Assembly: GCF_034424375.1 (NCBI RefSeq)
Contig: NZ_CP139965.1
Coordinates: 2,790,001 to 2,854,000, forward strand
Source of the DNA: Paraburkholderia kururiensis
GTDB taxonomy: Bacteria > Pseudomonadota > Gammaproteobacteria > Burkholderiales > Burkholderiaceae
Direction: 5' to 3'
DNA length: 64,000 nt
In this document: piece by piece, positions 60,476 to 64,000 of the stretch
How the letters are laid out: each line of letters starts with the position of its first letter
How positions within the stretch are numbered: position 1 is the first letter of the stretch
Position numbers and translations under genes: made by a program
The notes under the pieces: generated by a model
Seen by the model: the letters and a program-made list of their open reading frames with translations, nothing else
What the model was told of the DNA's origin: nothing
The model's database searches: none

Positions 60476-62020
60476 TTATCGCGCCTCTTGCGCCTCGGCC
60501 GTCTGTTCCGACTCGAACGCGAACGGGCAGTGCGAGGCAATCGCGCCGTTCTGCACGAGGCGCGTGATGGCGGCGATGTCGGGCGCAAAGTAGTGGTCCA
60601 GTTCGTAGTGCGCCACCTCGCTGCGTACCGCGTGCATCACGCGCTGCAGCGCGGGGCTCGTGGCGTGCGGCGCGCGCAGGTCCACGCCCTGGGCCGCGGC
60701 GAGCAGTTCGATGGAGAGAATGTTCGCGGTGTTGTCCGCGATGTCGGCCAGCTTGCGCGCGGCGAACGTCGCCATCGAGACATGGTCTTCCTGGTTCGCG
60801 GACGTGGGCAGCGAATCCACCGAGGCCGGATGCGCGAGCGTCTTGTTCTCCGAGGCGAGCGCCGCCGCCGTGACGTGCGCGATCATGAAGCCCGAATTCA
60901 CGCCGCCGTCCTTCACGAGGAAAGGCGGCAGGCCCGAGAGCGTGGCGTCGATCAAGAGCGCGATGCGGCGCTCCGCGAGCGAGCCGATTTCCGCCGCGGC
61001 GAGCGCGAGGTTGTCCGCGGCGAAGGCCACCGGTTCCGCATGGAAGTTGCCGCCCGAGAGCACCTCGCCCGTGTCCGGGAAGATGAGCGGGTTGTCCGAG
61101 ACCGCGTTGGCTTCCACGAGCAGCACGCGCGCGGCGTGGCGCATCTGGTCGAGGCACGCGCCCATCACCTGCGGCTGGCAGCGCAGCGAATACGGGTCCT
61201 GCACCTTGCCGCAATCGCGATGCGACAGATTGATGGCCGAGCCTTCCAGCAGCGCGCGATACGCCGCCGCCGCTTCGATCTGGCCTTCGTGACCGCGCAA
61301 CGCGTGAATGCGCGCATCGAACGGCTTCACCGAGCCGGCCGCCGCATCCACGGCGAGCGCGCCCGAAACGAGCGCCGTGCGATAGAGGTCTTCGATGGCG
61401 AAGAGGTTGTAGAGCGCGAGCGCCGTGGAGGCCTGCGTGCCGTTGAGCAGCGCGAGCCCTTCCTTCGCTTGCAGCGTGAGCGGCGCGAGGCCCGCCACGC
61501 GCAGGCCTTCCTGCGCGCTGGCCCGCTCGCCGCGAATGAACACCTCGCCGATGCCGAGCAGCACGCCCGACATATGCGCGAGCGGCGCGAGGTCGCCCGA
61601 AGCGCCCACCGACCCCTTCACGGGAATCACGGGCAGCACGTCGGCATTGAAGAGCGTGATGAGCGCGTCCATGACTTCGCGGCGAATGCCGGAGTGGCCG
61701 CGACCGAGGCTGGAGAGCTTGAGCGCCATGAGCAGACGCACCACCGGCCGCGACATCGGCTCGCCCACGCCCACCGCATGCGAGAGCACCAGATTGCGTT
61801 GCAGCAGCTCAAGCTGGTCGTGCGGAATGTGCGTGCTCGCAAGCCGGCCGAAGCCCGTGTTGATGCCGTAGGCGGGCTCGCCCTTCGCGGCGATCTCGGC
61901 AACGGCGCGCGCGCCGGCGTCGATGGCGGCGAAGCTCGCGGGGTCGAGCTGCAACGTAACCGCTTCGCGCGCGATCTGGCGCAGCTGGGGCAAGGTGAGG
62001 TGGCCGGGGGTGAGAATCAT
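60476..62020 (-). CDS. hutH: Histidine ammonia-lyase
   Basis: A 514-residue lyase that releases ammonia from histidine to form urocanate. The self-made MIO cofactor comes from Ala140-Ser141-Gly142 in KGSVGASGDLAPLAHMSG. YGINTGFGRLAS at the N-terminus, VQDPYSLRCQPQVMGACLDQ, DNPLIF and SANQEDHVSMATFAARKL confirm the family. The ATG at 62020 has AGGA upstream, partly inside the nearest HutC-like operator. It is the first gene of the operon hutH-C-U-D-I-F-G. Confidence 0.97.
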   Translation of the reverse strand: MILTPGHLTLPQLRQIAREAVTLQLDPASFAAIDAGARAVAEIAAKGEPAYGINTGFGRLASTHIPHDQLELLQRNLVLSHAVGVGEPMSRPVVRLLMALKLSSLGRGHSGIRREVMDALITLFNADVLPVIPVKGSVGASGDLAPLAHMSGVLLGIGEVFIRGERASAQEGLRVAGLAPLTLQAKEGLALLNGTQASTALALYNLFAIEDLYRTALVSGALAVDAAAGSVKPFDARIHALRGHEGQIEAAAAYRALLEGSAINLSHRDCGKVQDPYSLRCQPQVMGACLDQMRHAARVLLVEANAVSDNPLIFPDTGEVLSGGNFHAEPVAFAADNLALAAAEIGSLAERRIALLIDATLSGLPPFLVKDGGVNSGFMIAHVTAAALASENKTLAHPASVDSLPTSANQEDHVSMATFAARKLADIADNTANILSIELLAAAQGVDLRAPHATSPALQRVMHAVRSEVAHYELDHYFAPDIAAITRLVQNGAIASHCPFAFESEQTAEAQEAR

Positions 62021-62030
62021 CGTCGCGTCC

Positions 62031-62040
62031 TGTCTATACA
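62031..62040. promoter_or_regulatory. hutC: HutC-like operator 1
   Basis: tgtctataca, a near-match to the HutC pattern TGTA-N2-TACA. It begins 11 bases upstream of the hutH start codon, next to its ribosome site, so bound repressor would block elongation or transcript start there. Confidence 0.65.
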
Positions 62041-62068
62041 AGTTGGCGAAAGTCTAGCGGGCCGAGCT

Positions 62069-62078
62069 TGTCTATACA
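62069..62078. promoter_or_regulatory. hutC: HutC-like operator 2
   Basis: A second tgtctataca, flanked by matching ends (ttgt...acaa, 62068-62079). It lies 38 bases from operator 1, near where a hutH promoter would be expected. Confidence 0.7.
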
Positions 62079-62258
62079 ACCGGTTTTTCAAAAATCCCGG
62101 CCTGGGGATTTCCATGAGGCCGAGGCGGCGCTCGAGCACTCGCGCCCTTTGCCCGCGGTTGCGGCACGAATTTCCGGGGGATCGGATGAGGGTCGCGGCG
62201 GGCGCGGACGGCGGTGCGGCGCGGCTGGCCGAAAAGCCATTCGCCCTGACGCCTCACT

Positions 62259-62268
62259 TGTATATACA
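62259..62268. promoter_or_regulatory. hutC: HutC-like operator 3
   Basis: tgtatataca, an exact match to TGTA-N2-TACA, about 190 bases beyond operator 2. It might serve repression by looping or a second promoter, possibly the divergent one towards the small membrane-protein gene. Confidence 0.6.
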
Positions 62269-62462
62269 CATCACCGCGACACGCCGCAAGCCGACAAAAT
62301 TCGGCTCACGCGCAGGCCGCCCGCGCGGCCTTGCCGGCGTTGCCGTTCCGTAATGTGGACAGACTAGAATCCGGGCGACTGATGGGAACGACTGATGGGA
62401 CTTGCGGCCTCGCCAGGCCGTATCGAAAACGAAGCGGCCGTTCCGTTGCCCGGATGCTGACG

Positions 62463-62645
62463 ATGACGCTCGAGTTGAACTTCGAATGGCTCACCAACCT
62501 GCTCGCGATTCTGTTCGTCGTGGCGTGCGTCTATGACTCGTACCACGACGAATACGGCACGCTGACGCTGGCCGCGGGCGCCATGGGGCTGATCGTGATG
62601 GCCATCGAGGAATTGTTGAAGCCGGCGTTCGCCCTTTCGCTCTAG
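62463..62645 (+). CDS. Small membrane protein of unknown function
   Basis: A 60-residue protein: MTLELNFEWLTNLLAILFVV, a Tyr/Asp-rich turn (YDSYHDEYG), then a second hydrophobic helix (TLAAGAMGLIVMAIEELL). Two membrane helices are likely. The ATG at 62463 is favoured; an ATG at 62454 and a much longer frame from 62331 are alternatives, the latter adding a basic leader. I do not recognise the family. It lies divergent from the hut operon and convergent with the permease. Confidence 0.6.
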   Translation: MTLELNFEWLTNLLAILFVVACVYDSYHDEYGTLTLAAGAMGLIVMAIEELLKPAFALSL

Positions 62646-62720
62646 TTCGGGTTTTGGCGTTCAGGGCGCCATCCCGTCTTCCAGCGCCGCCACGCAGCGG
62701 CTCAACAAGACGGGCTCGCG

Positions 62721-64000
62721 CTAGATGGCCCAGCCGCCCAGATAGAACGCCGCGAGCGCCACGGCAATCACGACCGTCCCCACGTTGAGCCGGCGATACT
62801 CGCCGCTCACCACGCGGCCGATCACGAGCGTGCAGAAGCCCAGCATGATGCCCGTGACGATGTTGGCCGTCAGCACGATGAACACCGCGCAGACGAGTCC
62901 GGACATGGCGTCGATGGTGTCCGCCATGTCGAGCCGGCTCACGTTCGCGAGCATCATGAGCCCCACATACATGAGCGCGGGCGCCGTCGCATACGAAGGC
63001 ACGAGGCCCGCCAGCGGCGCGAAGAACATCACCACCAGAAAGAGCAGCCCCACGACCGCCGCGGTAAGCCCGGTCTTCGCGCCCGCGGCCACGCCCACGG
63101 TCGATTCGATGTAGGCCGCCGCGGGCGCGCCGCCCATGAAGCCCGAGAAGATGGACGACAGCGAATCCGCGGTCAGCGCACGGCCGCCGTTGACGATGCG
63201 CCCGTTCGCATCCAGTTGCCCCGCCTGGCCCGCCACCGCGCGAATGGTGCCCGTCGCGTCGAACACGGCCGTCATGACGAGCGCGAGCACGCTCGGCAAC
63301 ACGGCGAGCGAGAGCGCACCCTTGATGTCCATCGCGCCGATCAACGAGGCATGACCCGGTGCCGCGAGCGAAGGCCACGCAAAGACGCCGTGGAACGCGA
63401 CGCCCGGATCGAGCACGAGCGCCAGCGCCGAGATCGCGACGATCACGAGCAGGATCGAGCCGGGCACGCGGCGCCGCACGAGCCCGAAGATGGCCGCGAG
63501 CCCCGCCACCGACATGAGCACCGGCAACGCGGTGACGTGCCCCAGCGAGACCGGCAGCCCGGGCCCCGGATTCTTGACGACGAGGCCCACGTCGTTGGCC
63601 GCGATGAGCAGCAGAAAAAGCCCGATGCCGATGCCCGTGCCATGCGCGATGCCGTGCGGCAGATTGCGCAAGATCCACGAGCGCACGCCTGTCACCGAAA
63701 TCGCGGTGAAGACGATGCCCATCAGGAACACCGCGCCCAGCGCCACGCCCGGATGCAGTCCCTTGCCGAGCACGAGTCCGAACGCCGTGAACGCGGTGAG
63801 CGAGATTGCGCAGCCGATCGCAATGGGCAGTCGCGCCCACAGGCCCATCAGCAGCGAGCCGAACGCCGTGGTGAGGCACACGGCGACGAACACCGCGCTC
63901 GTATCGAAGCCGGCCTTGCCCAGCATGCCCGGCACGACGAACACCGAGTACACCATCGACAAGAACGTCGTGACGCCCGCTACGACTTCCTGCCGCACGG
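62721..64000 (-). CDS. NCS2 family purine permease, N-terminus outside the window
   Basis: At least 426 residues of a uracil-xanthine/AzgA-like nucleobase permease; the frame runs off the right edge, so the first residues are missing. It reads RQEVVAGVTTFLSMVYSVFV at the beginning, TGIGIGLFLLLIAAN in the middle, and IFSGFMGGAPAAAYIESTVG, which resembles the substrate-site loop of AzgA/GhxP purine transporters. The segment KTGLTAAVVGLLFLVVMFFA and about a dozen hydrophobic stretches support a polytopic membrane protein that imports purines (adenine, guanine or hypoxanthine) with protons. Neighbours give no regulatory hint. Confidence 0.9.
   Translation of the reverse strand, partial: VRQEVVAGVTTFLSMVYSVFVVPGMLGKAGFDTSAVFVAVCLTTAFGSLLMGLWARLPIAIGCAISLTAFTAFGLVLGKGLHPGVALGAVFLMGIVFTAISVTGVRSWILRNLPHGIAHGTGIGIGLFLLLIAANDVGLVVKNPGPGLPVSLGHVTALPVLMSVAGLAAIFGLVRRRVPGSILLVIVAISALALVLDPGVAFHGVFAWPSLAAPGHASLIGAMDIKGALSLAVLPSVLALVMTAVFDATGTIRAVAGQAGQLDANGRIVNGGRALTADSLSSIFSGFMGGAPAAAYIESTVGVAAGAKTGLTAAVVGLLFLVVMFFAPLAGLVPSYATAPALMYVGLMMLANVSRLDMADTIDAMSGLVCAVFIVLTANIVTGIMLGFCTLVIGRVVSGEYRRLNVGTVVIAVALAAFYLGGWAI

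Larger units (their letters stand above)
62021..62462. other. Promoter and operator region upstream of hutH
   Basis: About 440 bases between hutH and the small membrane-protein gene, which diverge. Three HutC-like palindromes are the notable structures; the rest is G/C-rich without a supported gene. Confidence 0.6.

Overview
The window is a contiguous, gene-dense piece of chromosome with very high G+C and strong third-position G/C bias. The best reading is a member of the Burkholderiaceae (Burkholderia, Paraburkholderia or Caballeronia type). Supporting gene content includes an hpnI-J-K-L hopanoid side-chain cluster, an aru/ast arginine succinyltransferase operon with two AstA-type subunits and an AraC-type ArgR, a hut operon using the HutF/HutG route, and DUF2844/DUF3443 and DUF3309 proteins. 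No rRNA, tRNA, CRISPR array, transposase or phage gene was recognised.

Layout. 1-4.9 kb: tail of an MdtC-like RND pump, a tiny DUF3309 membrane protein, a secreted DUF2844 protein next to a DUF3443 lipoprotein, a Ser/Thr/Ala-rich orphan and a secreted peroxiredoxin. 5-11.8 kb: a signalling cluster of four proteins, with two EAL-HDOD paralogues flanking a PAS-GGDEF-EAL protein and a stand-alone HDOD protein. 12.4-13.7 kb: a low-G+C islet with one orphan gene that carries a HEPN-type RX4H motif. 13.9-26.2 kb: a minus-strand arginine block made of a periplasmic binding protein, astE, astB, astD, aruG, aruF, aruC, argR and the ABC transporter hisP-hisM-hisQ. 26.6-30.2 kb: a patatin-like phospholipase, a BamE-like lipoprotein and a protein with four rhodanese domains. 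30.8-35.7 kb: hpnL, hpnK, hpnJ and hpnI. 36.6-46.6 kb: a luciferase-like monooxygenase, an alpha/beta hydrolase, glgC-glgA, pdxY, a small acidic protein, a branched-chain amino acid binding protein and a DUF4397 lipoprotein. 46.7-53.4 kb: a secreted transglutaminase-like protein coupled to an AraC regulator, a lipocalin-like protein, a PLP aminotransferase divergent from a LysR regulator, and an HTH/coiled-coil protein. 53.6-62.0 kb: the hut operon hutH-C-U-D-I-F-G, with three HutC-like operators upstream of hutH. The window ends inside an NCS2 purine permease.

How the genes work together. HisQMP and the binding protein would import arginine, ornithine or histidine. ArgR would activate the AST pathway, which turns arginine into glutamate and succinate. 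The hut operon turns histidine into glutamate, formate and ammonia under HutC control. HpnI, HpnK and HpnJ successively build the bacteriohopanetetrol cyclitol ether head group, and HpnL is the membrane partner. The signalling cluster probably links cyclic-di-GMP to HDOD outputs.

The two observations most worth following are the bilobal pepsin-like signature in the DUF3443 lipoprotein and the orphan HEPN-like gene in the low-G+C islet. Functional statements rest on motif recognition by eye. No database search was run.
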